Source of the DNA: Asterionellopsis glacialis
Taxonomy: Eukaryota; Bacillariophyta; Plagiogrammaphyceae; Rhaphoneidales; Asterionellopsidaceae
DNA: 23,864 bases
Assembly: GCA_014885115.2 (NCBI GenBank)
Contig: WKLE02000240.1
Span: forward strand, 1 to 23,864
Reading direction: 5' to 3'
Part shown: positions 1 to 8,230 of the stretch, piece by piece
How the letters are laid out: the number at the start of each line of letters is the position of its first letter
Numbering within the stretch: position 1 is the stretch's first letter
Translations under genes and position numbers: made by a program
Notes under the pieces: generated by a model
What the model saw: the letters and a program-made list of their open reading frames with translations, nothing else
Told to the model about the DNA's origin: nothing
Database searches by the model: none

Positions 1-341
1 ACGGGCTTTAATAGCCAGACAGATGCGACAGAGTGAGTTGAATACTTTGAGAAGTGTTTTGAAAGAACTCACGATTGTCAATATATAAGCTTAGATTTTG
101 CTGGGTTGGAAAGTTTTGTTGTGTTACTGACTAAAAAGCTCTTCCATCTTTCCAACTACAGTCCCACGAACATCCCCAGATAAGTGAAGATTAGTATTTC
201 TAATGAGCTTAAATGCTACTTCATATTTAAAGTCTCTTTAATGCACCTACGACTTGCCCTCGATTACATTTTAAAATATATACATTAGATTATAAGCCGT
301 ATTTATGAAACAAATGATTGTTCGATCGTGATTTTGGGTCT
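1..341. other. Gene-free left flank (3' side of the sulfotransferase gene)
   Basis: No coding region or RNA gene was recognised here. The stretch is AT-rich and lies immediately downstream of the stop codon of the minus-strand sulfotransferase gene, so it probably holds that gene's 3' untranslated region and terminator. Confidence 0.4.
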
Positions 342-1808
342 CTAAGCACTAGAACTGTAGTTTGCAGCAAGTATTGGTTTCCAGAATCTTGGATTGGCGT
401 ACACTCGACGGCAAAATTCAGGGATACCGGCGTAAAAATCAAGCTGACGAAAACATGCGTAATCCATCGAGTGCAACACACATAATGCTCTAGCCGTTGG
501 GCCTTTCGATTTCCATACCGACTTAGCGGCATTGTAGAACCCAGCTTTGTCTTCCGACGATTCGCGTTGTCCTAGTAGTATTTTTTTCTCTCCCTTCTCA
601 CTATTTTTGAGTTCTTTTCTCAAATCTCCGGAACGACTGGAAAAACTATCTGGACAACTCTGTTGAGCAAAAAGTTTAAACTTTGATTGGATATTGTGTG
701 TTGTGTTTATATAAAAGATTTTATTTTGGTTTTTGAAAAAATCCAAATCGGCCAGCCTTGATAGTATTCGAGATTGAGGATAGACATGCCACATGTCGAG
801 GGGTAGGCGGGTCATTTGTTCTTCTGTTCGACCTTGAAGTATATTGATGAGAAACTGAGTGAACCTCTTGTTGGATGCCTTTGGGAAATCTCCATACCAT
901 CGATCACGAGAAATGCCACCTTTTACTTTGGTATTCTTCTTCTTCTTTCCGTGGTTGGCTTTACGGGCGTACTTTGATGCTGTCCAATCGTCGTACCATT
1001 CAAGGTTCCTGTATTCTATTTCGTTGTACGCACTCAGAAAGTGGCTTATTGGATCCCGTATCGCCGTAACAAAACATGCATCAGGTAACATCTGCACTAC
1101 ATCTTCAATTTCCGAATCATTGTTGAACTTTGCAACATCTGGTTTGGTAGCATTAATATGTGTGGTAGTATTCGAAGTCGTAGAATTACTCGGGCCTTTG
1201 ATTCTCCCTTCTTGTTCTTGTTTGTTTCGTGACTCTGCAAGACCCCGAATCGTGTCGTGAAGGAAACTACTCGCTGATTTCCAAATCACGACGTAAACTA
1301 GGGCCGGTCGCGATCGTTCCTTGTAGGTAACGGCACCCCAATAATCACCGTTAAAGAATGTATTAGCCAACGAATTTGATGTGGCTCTCGTGTGCTCATC
1401 CCTCTTTCTTTTCCGGGTGTTATCATACTCGTGTTTATCATCGTGGTCACCATGAATGGACAATTCGTCCCACGCCATATCGAACAACTTTTGGCCCAGA
1501 CCCGTGTCTGGTGTCATGTTGGGGCACATCCGTTCCCGCAACGATGGCCATGTTCTGGTATAGAATTCGTACTCGTCTTGCTCGGTCTCTTTTGGCTCCT
1601 CCTCCTGCACGCTCACAGGAAATTTAGTTCTAGAGGCGACAACGAATGATGTAACTTCTGCATCTGGATTCTTGATAGCGGTAAAATCAAAACCGTCATT
1701 GTCGAATGTAGGCAACATCTGTGAACATACCAGGATAATGAGAATCGCGACCATTAATACCATTGCCCAACAATACAACTTTTGCTGTGATTGTTGTAGC
1801 TGTAACAT
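342..1808 (-). CDS. Type II membrane sulfotransferase (carbohydrate sulfotransferase-like)
   Basis: The 488-aa product looks like a Golgi-type enzyme that moves sulfate from PAPS onto a glycan. A short cytosolic tail is followed by one hydrophobic segment at about residues 13-30, typical of a type II signal anchor. A linker rich in charged residues and N-glycosylation sequons (NMT, NST, NTT, NAT) follows. The likely 5'-phosphosulfate loop is VVIWKSASSFL near residues 173-183, with Lys177. The likely 3'-phosphate site is AIRDPISHFLSAYNE at 249-263, containing the family's Arg and Ser. The spacing fits membrane sulfotransferases acting on carbohydrates, but the substrate cannot be read from the sequence. 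The ATG start sits directly before the anchor, so the N-terminus looks complete. No intron is needed. It is divergent from the TauE/SafE-like permease gene, about 700 nt away. Confidence 0.8.
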   Translation of the reverse strand: MLQLQQSQQKLYCWAMVLMVAILIILVCSQMLPTFDNDGFDFTAIKNPDAEVTSFVVASRTKFPVSVQEEEPKETEQDEYEFYTRTWPSLRERMCPNMTPDTGLGQKLFDMAWDELSIHGDHDDKHEYDNTRKRKRDEHTRATSNSLANTFFNGDYWGAVTYKERSRPALVYVVIWKSASSFLHDTIRGLAESRNKQEQEGRIKGPSNSTTSNTTTHINATKPDVAKFNNDSEIEDVVQMLPDACFVTAIRDPISHFLSAYNEIEYRNLEWYDDWTASKYARKANHGKKKKNTKVKGGISRDRWYGDFPKASNKRFTQFLINILQGRTEEQMTRLPLDMWHVYPQSRILSRLADLDFFKNQNKIFYINTTHNIQSKFKLFAQQSCPDSFSSRSGDLRKELKNSEKGEKKILLGQRESSEDKAGFYNAAKSVWKSKGPTARALCVLHSMDYACFRQLDFYAGIPEFCRRVYANPRFWKPILAANYSSSA

Positions 1809-2511
1809 TGGGCAATTGAAATGGTAGAATGTAGAATTACAATAAGCCCAAACTATGGCGCCGCGGTGTTCTATGAAAAAGACTAATTAAATGTAATAAG
1901 TACGCGATTAAATGAATTTTTTTTAAGGTAGTACTTTCAGGCGCCCCAAAAAACAGTAAAAAATAAAAATAAAAAAACAACGATAAGAACGGGTCTAATA
2001 GGAGCATAGTATTTTGGTCTTGGAAAGTTTTTTCGAGTTCTTATAAAAAAAAACAAAGTTTTTAATATATATGGGGCTTAGGGAAAATACGAATGTCATG
2101 TATTTATCCATGACCCCATGTTGAAAACTTTAATTATTGTTTGATCGTGGAAAAATCAAGAAATTCTTTCTTGAATCTGGAGCATTATTGTCGATTGTTA
2201 TGGTCTCATTTGTCTCTTTTTGATTCGAATGAGTAGATTCTAGGTGGTTTGCAATGAGAGGATTGTCTGTGAGTAGTCCGTTCTCGGAGCCAGAAATAGC
2301 CATGTACCAGGTCTACACAAGCGTTACAGACTAAACTCTGTAAGGATTTCTGGTGCAAGTTGGGGATGGATGGACCTACCAAATAAATTCCATGAATGGG
2401 CAAAAATAAAAAAAGCACCAGCAGGGCGCAAGGAATCACACTCATCACTCATCCGTAAATCGTGACCAATCTCTAAGCACTAATAAAGGTTAATACAATG
2501 CAGTATTGACT
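1809..2511. promoter_or_regulatory. Divergent intergenic region between sulfotransferase and TauE/SafE genes
   Basis: This 0.7-kb spacer separates two divergent start codons, so it should carry the promoters of both genes. It is AT-rich with long A runs around 1920-2060. No defined promoter motif can be assigned by eye. A small minus-strand reading frame that could encode a secreted peptide lies inside it and is listed separately. Confidence 0.4.
2206..2445 (-). CDS. Possible small secreted peptide with a saposin-like N-terminal Cys pattern
   Basis: This is a 79-aa frame starting at the ATG at 2445. The product opens with a convincing signal peptide (MSVIPCALLVLFLFLPIHG). It continues to SLQSLVCNACVDLV, whose C-x-x-C spacing resembles the start of a saposin B domain. 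The rest is basic and lacks the later cysteines a saposin fold needs. A second frame over about 2100-2270 also reads without stops, so an intron or frameshift could change the C-terminus. Only 66 nt separate it from the permease start on the other strand. It could equally be a chance frame in promoter DNA. Confidence 0.27.
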   Translation of the reverse strand: MSVIPCALLVLFLFLPIHGIYLVGPSIPNLHQKSLQSLVCNACVDLVHGYFWLRERTTHRQSSHCKPPRIYSFESKRDK

Positions 2512-3474
2512 ATGTTGCATTCTTCCTTACTACGCAGACAATGTTATTTTCTGAACAGACAAAAACGATGGAAATGCAATGCTAAAGGTGATAAGAACGT
2601 GAATCCATCGGCATCGTCGACAACGAAATCTGATATGACCACGATGGTCACTCCTAAAGCTTTTGCCATTGGAACAGTAGCGGGTGTACTTGGTTCGTTG
2701 GCTGGCATGGGCGGTGGGTTTGTTATGATTCCTCTGATGACTTCAAAGAGTTTGCTCAGGTTATCACAGCATCAAGCGCATGGGACATCACTTTTTGCTG
2801 TAGCAGCGACAGGAATGGCAGGCGCATTATCTTATTCGGGCCATGTAGATTGGGAAGCTGCCGCTGCAGTTGCTGCATGTGGAATGGTAACTGCAAGATT
2901 TGGAGCCATCGCGACAACCAAGTTGTCAGGACAAGCTCTCAAAAAATCACTAGGAGTTTTTATGCTGTGTGTTGCACCTCTAGTACCGGCCAAGGCTTAC
3001 TTGGTGGAACACTATCCATCACGTAAAGATGAAACAAATCCAGATGTGAGTACAACGATGGTGACTAGAACTACTACTTTGGAAACTAAAGAAAAGAAGG
3101 AATGGTCACTTTTACCCGAGCGGTGGATAGTGCCCGGGCTAATTGGTTGTGGTTCGGGATTTTTGGCAGGATTATTTGGTGTTGGTGGAGGTGCGGTTGT
3201 TGTTCCAGCTCTAACAGTCATGACAGATATGACGCATTATCAAGCATTGGGAACATCATTATGTGCCATGTCACTCCCGGCGATCGTAGGGACTGCTACG
3301 CACCACTCAAAGGGCAATGTATCAATGCGAGTAGCTCCCATGTTGGCAATTGGCGCCTTTGCCGGAGCGTTTGCAGGTGGAAAGCTAGGGCAAAACACCA
3401 ATGAAAATACTCTTCGATGGGGTTTCTCAGGTCTTATGACTTTCCTAGGGTTGAAGACGCTGATACGTGCTTGA
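2512..3474 (+). CDS. TauE/SafE-family membrane permease (sulfite/sulfonate exporter-like)
   Basis: The 320-aa product is a multi-pass membrane protein of the TauE/SafE family, whose bacterial members move sulfite, sulfoacetate or related organic anions. The two diagnostic glycine-rich half-repeats are clear: GTVAGVLGSLAGMGGGFVMI near residues 54-73, and the matching G-x-x-x-G-x-x-x-G-x-x-G-x-G-G-G run near 208-232. Each is followed by the conserved QA-x-GTSL motif (QAHGTSLF and QALGTSLC). A hydrophilic loop separates the halves. The first 45 residues are rich in Arg, Lys, Ser and Thr and could be an organelle-targeting peptide, perhaps mitochondrial. The start is the ATG at 2512; the open frame extends two codons upstream only with a TTG. 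Substrate and direction of transport are not visible. Its neighbour is a sulfotransferase, which makes a sulfur link attractive but unproven. Confidence 0.88.
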   Translation: MLHSSLLRRQCYFLNRQKRWKCNAKGDKNVNPSASSTTKSDMTTMVTPKAFAIGTVAGVLGSLAGMGGGFVMIPLMTSKSLLRLSQHQAHGTSLFAVAATGMAGALSYSGHVDWEAAAAVAACGMVTARFGAIATTKLSGQALKKSLGVFMLCVAPLVPAKAYLVEHYPSRKDETNPDVSTTMVTRTTTLETKEKKEWSLLPERWIVPGLIGCGSGFLAGLFGVGGGAVVVPALTVMTDMTHYQALGTSLCAMSLPAIVGTATHHSKGNVSMRVAPMLAIGAFAGAFAGGKLGQNTNENTLRWGFSGLMTFLGLKTLIRA

Positions 3475-3982
3475 GCAACTATATCCTTTAAACATTATGA
3501 CAGACAATGTGATGTTTGATAATAGCCCATGCTATACAAACTCCTCTTCAGTCCTGTGTTCCGCCGCTATCTTCACCTATGCTCCTTTCACCCTGGGACT
3601 TTGTTTTAGACGGATCTTAGCACATATTATTGCAGCCATTGAAACCAAACACCCAAAACAAAAGCCTGTCTTTAATTTTGCGTTATGAAACTTTCAGATA
3701 GATTCTCTATTACATTTCTGCCTCATATTTCGAAGTCTTGTGAGTTTCTCATTGGAGTTGTATCAGCGTCGCCTAAATTCATCATCGAGTCTTTCTTCGT
3801 TACACTTTGCACAAGAACAAAAAACACAATCGCTTCTCCATGGACGAATTGCCAACGATTAATCAATATTGCAACTTCTTCAAGAGATGTTGTCTGGTGA
3901 TTAGCTGCATTGTATTGCAGGTAGTTGATCGTTATCCATTCAAACCAGATTTCAACCATGAGCTGTATTGGGAGATACTGGT
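3475..3982. other. Convergent 3' intergenic region
   Basis: Two genes end toward each other across this 0.5-kb stretch, so it should hold both 3' untranslated regions. Short open frames exist on both strands, but none has a recognisable domain, targeting signal or gene-like composition. Confidence 0.4.
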
Positions 3983-5227
3983 TTAGTAGTGTTTTGAAGA
4001 TAAGTATACTACATCGGTGGTACAGTTTCCAATGTGGTCAAAGCAGCAGTTTTCCCTTTTGGCCGAATGACACTGATAGTAGGAATTGAACACGATATCA
4101 GCGGCGGTCGTATTTGGTTCTGCCGTGTTTAAGGACGAGCAGTCGAGTCCACCATCGTTGCAGACCCATCCCATAGCAGCTTGTATAGTTTCAAAATTGA
4201 TGCCTCTTTTGGTAAGGCAAAGACCCCGATCGTTCACTTGTTTAAGCGGGACGATCTCGCATAGTTTCCTATCTTTGAGTTCAGTGATGCATCTGTCAGA
4301 ATTTTCACCAAAGCAGCATTCAAAGGGATTCGTGGTATTTTTGCTCTGGTAATATTCGTCGAAAATGATGTTGGCGCGCCCGCGAATGGTGTTGGTCTCC
4401 GGGTATGTCAGAGAAGAACAGTCAATCATTCCGGTGTCACAGGTCCATTTCGCCGCCTCGAGAATTTCACTTTCTTTTATGGAACTGCTGTTTTTCAGCT
4501 GACAATACTTCTTGACGTTTGTTCTGGTCTGTCTTTTGCCTAACAAACATTTATCGACCACGGTCTTATTGAAATGGTGATAATAATTGTCCCAGCTTCC
4601 AGCGTACGGACGGAGTTTCGTCTTGAGCTCAGGAGAGAGAGGCTCGTTGCCAACAACAGCTATATCAAAGTCTATCAAAGACACGACCATATTGCCCCCC
4701 GGTTCTTGGCTTAGCACGATATTCTTGCAGGGATCTGGATATGTATCAAAGTCTAGATGAAAAATATTCGCTTTTTGAAGACATGTAAGAATTGATCGGG
4801 TTTGAGCCAGAGCAATGAGCGGATCAATTCCAATATTCTGAATCGGGTGATCGAAAAGAGATATGCCTTGGTTCGTTTGTTTGAGATATTTTCCTCTTTC
4901 GTAGCTCAATAGTTTTGGAAAGTGGAGACGCTCCTCAGCAGTGCAAAATTGAGAAATACGAGATAGAGCCTGGTATTCAAGTTCAAGTGCTTCGGCTCCG
5001 TCCAGGCCACTCCACTCGTGAACTGATTTCCTGGCGCGTTTGACAAAATGGCCGTCGCTCCTATCCTTGGAGGCCGTTCTCGTTGAGCCGATGCTCAAGG
5101 TCAAGGGAGGATCTGGACAGATCATGACAACTGTTTCGGTCCAACATTTTAAGAAGAGTCCGATGGATATTCCGAGTAGCAAACCAAACCCGAACGTGTA
5201 TGCGGATTGTTTCTTGCACTGTCCCAT
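3983..5227 (-). CDS. Signal-anchored kinase-like protein with two C-terminal X8 (CBM43-like) domains
   Basis: The product is 414 aa. One hydrophobic segment at residues 10-27 makes it a type II membrane protein, facing the secretory lumen or cell surface. Residues 45-215 resemble a minimal protein-kinase-like fold. They show a possible beta-3 lysine (FVKR, Lys63), a helix-C glutamate region (LELEY, 81-85), a catalytic-loop-like HLDF (157-160) leading to Asn169, and IDFD (185-188) in place of the DFG motif. The loop between HxD and Asn is longer than in typical kinases. Two tandem repeats follow at about 241-313 and 336-402. Each carries W-x-C, DCSSL, NT, F-x-x-YYQ and CCF at near-identical spacing, the signature of X8 domains that bind beta-1,3-glucan in plants. 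The start is the first ATG; the open frame extends six codons upstream from a GTG. The kinase call is weaker than the X8 call. Confidence 0.72.
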   Translation of the reverse strand: MGQCKKQSAYTFGFGLLLGISIGLFLKCWTETVVMICPDPPLTLSIGSTRTASKDRSDGHFVKRARKSVHEWSGLDGAEALELEYQALSRISQFCTAEERLHFPKLLSYERGKYLKQTNQGISLFDHPIQNIGIDPLIALAQTRSILTCLQKANIFHLDFDTYPDPCKNIVLSQEPGGNMVVSLIDFDIAVVGNEPLSPELKTKLRPYAGSWDNYYHHFNKTVVDKCLLGKRQTRTNVKKYCQLKNSSSIKESEILEAAKWTCDTGMIDCSSLTYPETNTIRGRANIIFDEYYQSKNTTNPFECCFGENSDRCITELKDRKLCEIVPLKQVNDRGLCLTKRGINFETIQAAMGWVCNDGGLDCSSLNTAEPNTTAADIVFNSYYQCHSAKRENCCFDHIGNCTTDVVYLSSKHY

Positions 5228-5505
5228 TCTTCGTAATAAGAACACAGCACTCAGTGTGGCATAATGTTTCTCCGGTCCTTGGGACCTGCTTGGGTGCGTT
5301 GTAGCTCTCCAGAGGGGGGTTGCTTTCTTCCGCAGTTGTCACCGATCGGTCAAAAATTCAGTCAGCTTTACGGAAAAGAGACTTGAGCTGTGGGGAGGTT
5401 CAAGATGGTGATGGAGATTTTCAATTACAAAAATGTTGTTAACCAGTTGAAGCACGAATTAGAAATGCTTTGCAGTCCGGCTTTAAAATGTCTTTTGGTA
5501 CATTC

Positions 5506-5520
5506 TACCTGTACCAGGTA
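5506..5520. repeat. GTACC-family inverted repeat
   Basis: TACCTG, a 3-nt spacer TAC, then CAGGTA: a 6-bp perfect inverted repeat belonging to the dispersed intergenic family. Confidence 0.6.
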
Positions 5521-5647
5521 CACATATTCCACGACGGGGATGAAAACTGACTTTACTGTAGCTGCAAATAATAAATAAAGAGATGGGTTTTATTAAGTAA
5601 CTCAAAAGATTACGTATTAATATTAGTAATACCTCTAGATCTCTAAG

Positions 5648-5658
5648 TACCAGGTACA
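5648..5658. repeat. GTACC-family palindromic motif
   Basis: GTACCAGGTAC, an 11-mer that is palindromic around its central base; a member of the dispersed family. Confidence 0.6.
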
Positions 5659-5698
5659 TAGAACAAGAATTCTGAACATGCAACGAAAGCTTCACCCG

Positions 5699-5744
5699 TA
5701 CCCGGTACCGGTAGTCGGCCTGCCACGTGACCTACCAGGTACAC
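5699..5744. repeat. Two GTACC-family motifs around a CACGTG box
   Basis: TACCCGGTACCGGTA (5699-5713) and CTACCAGGTACAC (5732-5744) flank a CACGTG hexamer at 5724-5729. Confidence 0.55.
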
Positions 5745-5801
5745 TTGACCCTGCTTTCCTGGATGCTCTTTTTTATGACTCGTATTTAAATACCATGACT
5801 A

Positions 5802-5812
5802 ATACCAGGTAT
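5802..5812. repeat. GTACC-family palindromic motif
   Basis: ATACCAGGTAT is palindromic around its central base and belongs to the same intergenic family. Confidence 0.5.
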
Positions 5813-5969
5813 TATACCGTTCCAGGCTATGGTACGCATAGTACTTATTAAATTACTAGGCGTAAATATTAATACCTGTACCGGCGGCAGCGGCCCCCGC
5901 CTTCCAATGCATTCTCAGGATGACTTGATTTCAATTTTAATTGAAGCAGACATTTTCAATTTGGTTGAT

Positions 5970-5983
5970 ACCAGGTACCTGGT
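5970..5983. repeat. Perfect 14-bp palindrome of the GTACC family
   Basis: ACCAGGTACCTGGT is a perfect 14-nt palindrome and the most complete copy of the family in this gap. Confidence 0.65.
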
Positions 5984-6460
5984 CCTCTACCATGTCAGGT
6001 GACTAGAATATAGGACCTACTTATAAGAGTCATCTGACATTGAAACTCTATTGGTAGAGACCCGACAATGAAAAATATAAATGATTTTACATATGAGTCA
6101 GCATCTCCTTTTTCGTTAACAAAAATAAGCCACGTGCATAAACTTCGAAGCACAGCAGGAGACAGTCACGAGTCAATCGCTTTTTTATTGTGAGCTTGGA
6201 AGTTTCAGAATTTTTTGAATGCAATATATGCTTGCCTTCCTCAGAAAGAGTCGAATAGCTGTTTTTTACTCTGCGTTAAAAAGAGTTGCAGAATTTTCTC
6301 TTGCGGAGCAGAAGAAATTCTTTATGACTGTTGTTGGGTCATGCAGGGTTCTACTATAATTTTACGGTATTTTAATACTTCGTATTGCAGTAATCTTGGC
6401 GTTCTGACTCTGCGCTGTCCTGCCAGGATTGTTCACTCAGCTGTCGCTTCGGTGGGCTTA

Positions 6461-6527
6461 GTGAGTATACATGCAAATAATTGAAATTGCCACATTTTTT
6501 ACTTACTTTCAAAACCTTATTACGCAG
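6461..6527 (+). other. Possible 5' UTR intron of the beta-propeller gene
   Basis: A GTGAGT donor at 6461 and a pyrimidine-rich tract ending in ACGCAG at 6527 would define a 67-nt intron, a size common in diatoms. It lies nine bases before the first ATG of the downstream gene. In that gene's frame the upstream exon has a stop (TAA at 6391) and no ATG, so the intron would lie in the untranslated leader. Confidence 0.35.
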
Positions 6528-6580
6528 TAGCAGATATGTGCAAAGTATCTTCATTTACGTCTCACAGAAAAGGTGCCGCG

Positions 6581-8230
6581 ATGAAGCGTCAGCTATCGTT
6601 TCGTTCGATACTCAGCACTCATGTGCTTCAGAGCGGGATGGTCGTATGTTGTTTGTTTTCTTTCTTCACGATGTCAAGCTTCTCTCGCAGCATCATCGAG
6701 CAGCCTCATAATCGGCGACTTAATGTTATTCCTGACCACATAAAGGACAGACTTCTGACCGTCATCAATATGCCCAATCACCTCTCGTGGGCTCCTTGGT
6801 ACGCACCAAACAGGAGCGCAATCGTCCCAGTGGATTATTCATATGCATTCAATCCGTCCATATTAGAGCTTTCAGATGGCTCGCACATTTTTGCTGCCCG
6901 CATAGGTTGGGTCTATTTTGGCAATTGCAAAAAGTATGAGAGGGAAAATGATGCTGCAAGTCTCTACAATTGCTTGAGGACGCACCTTCACCAATATGGA
7001 GATTTCTCAGTCTTTGGATTTTTGCACTCAGAGGGCAACGAGCTAGAAATCCTCCCACCGACTCTTTTAGCTGACAAAGGCCATGACAACATCACCAACC
7101 CTCTTTCATGGGCCGGAGGCCAGGACTGGTTTGATACTCGTCTTGTCTACCCATTCAACCATAGGTACGACCCATCAAACAACACGAGAAATCACAACAT
7201 TCTTGTAACTTCCCAGAAGACTGAGTATATAACCGGCATGGATTGGTTCGAGCTCCAGGGCTCAAACAACCTTATCCTTCAATCAAGTTTCATTGGGTCC
7301 GTCAGCAATCCCTCAAGCTGGCTCCAGGAAAAGCAAGCTGCACCGGTCAAGCACAATCAGCTCAAACGATGGGTTTATTATGATGATGTGGCCGAGAAAC
7401 AAGAGTGGAAGGGACGGGAGGACGGAGTCTCGGTGTGGAACATCACTGTAGCAGACATTGCTCGCGTAAAATGCAAGCCTCGCCCCCAAGGCTATCCGCC
7501 TCTGCCTTACAACGAAGGCGACTTTGCTCCTAAAAATCTTCCACCATCCAGAGTTGACAAATCTCATCGCCGGCTCGCTGCCATAGTTACCGAGAATTCT
7601 AAAGTTGTTGTGGATAAAAATTGGGCGCCATTCGTCTACAAGCAGCGCACACTGTTCAGTTATGATCTCGAGCCCCATCATGTAATCTGCGAGAATGATG
7701 TGAACCCGGAAGATGATGACATAGACTGCGTCTTTTGTATTCCAAAGCACCGCTCAAATTCCTCTGACGTGCTTTCGCCTTTTAAAGCAGAAATGTTATC
7801 ACGGGGCTTCAACGAGTCCCGGGTGCATCTCAATGGCGCTCCAGCATATCACATCGAAGCCCTGAACTCGTTCCTTGGAATCATGCACGTAGTGAACGTT
7901 AAGAAGTACATTGATCCTGCCGGCCTACCCAAGCAAACAAGAGCTTACGAACACTTCTTCTACTTAACTGAAGCAGAACCTCCATTCAAGCTTACTCGAG
8001 TTGCCAAACATAAAATACCTCTGCAAAGCTCCCGGTGCATCTCGCCATGGTTCGGTGCTTCGGATACTGTTGAAGTAAACTTTGCAACTTATATGCAATT
8101 TCACCCAGATAGACCGGGCGCAGAGATTGTCATTAGTTACGGCGAAGGGGATCGACACCCTCGCATCAGTACTTTTGGGATGGATGAGGTCCTCGATCTC
8201 CTCGCGCTCTCATCTAGTGCAGTCCTCTAG
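6581..8230 (+). CDS. Signal-anchored protein resembling a five-bladed beta-propeller glycosidase or glycosyltransferase
   Basis: The product is 549 aa from the ATG at 6581; an in-frame ATG at 6536 would add 15 residues. I prefer the second ATG because the hydrophobic segment then follows a short basic tail, as in a signal anchor or signal peptide. The remainder lacks further membrane spans and has several N-glycosylation sequons. Motifs seen include AFNPSI early in the domain, DKNWAPF followed by PHHVI in the middle, HLNGAPAYHI, and VISYGEGD near the C-terminus. Repeated short strands with such NW-PF, PH-V and SYG-D signatures recall five-bladed beta-propeller carbohydrate enzymes (GH32/43/130-like and relatives). 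I could not identify a catalytic set, so the reaction stays open. It lies in a block with two other signal-anchored glycan-type proteins. Confidence 0.6.
   Translation: MKRQLSFRSILSTHVLQSGMVVCCLFSFFTMSSFSRSIIEQPHNRRLNVIPDHIKDRLLTVINMPNHLSWAPWYAPNRSAIVPVDYSYAFNPSILELSDGSHIFAARIGWVYFGNCKKYERENDAASLYNCLRTHLHQYGDFSVFGFLHSEGNELEILPPTLLADKGHDNITNPLSWAGGQDWFDTRLVYPFNHRYDPSNNTRNHNILVTSQKTEYITGMDWFELQGSNNLILQSSFIGSVSNPSSWLQEKQAAPVKHNQLKRWVYYDDVAEKQEWKGREDGVSVWNITVADIARVKCKPRPQGYPPLPYNEGDFAPKNLPPSRVDKSHRRLAAIVTENSKVVVDKNWAPFVYKQRTLFSYDLEPHHVICENDVNPEDDDIDCVFCIPKHRSNSSDVLSPFKAEMLSRGFNESRVHLNGAPAYHIEALNSFLGIMHVVNVKKYIDPAGLPKQTRAYEHFFYLTEAEPPFKLTRVAKHKIPLQSSRCISPWFGASDTVEVNFATYMQFHPDRPGAEIVISYGEGDRHPRISTFGMDEVLDLLALSSSAVL

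Larger units (their letters stand above)
5228..6580. other. 1.35-kb intergenic region rich in GTACC palindromes
   Basis: This gap separates the divergent kinase-like/X8 and beta-propeller genes. No conserved protein was recognised. At least seven copies of the TACCAGGTA/TACCTGGTA/TACCGGTA motif lie between 5506 and 5985. Two CACGTG boxes occur (5724-5729 and 6131-6136). The right end holds a possible 5' UTR intron of the downstream gene. Confidence 0.55.

Noticed and set aside
859..1649. Plus-strand open frames of 64-133 codons inside the sulfotransferase gene
   Set aside because: They are antisense shadows of the sulfotransferase coding sequence and have no domain or plausible composition.
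5061..5342. Minus-strand 93-codon frame overlapping the start of the kinase-like gene
   Set aside because: It overlaps the signal anchor in another frame, has no recognisable feature, and no splice pair joins it convincingly to the downstream frame.
6215..6484. Plus-strand 89-codon frame before the propeller gene
   Set aside because: It has no domain and would end at a TAG just after the proposed intron; it is best seen as a possible upstream frame or chance.
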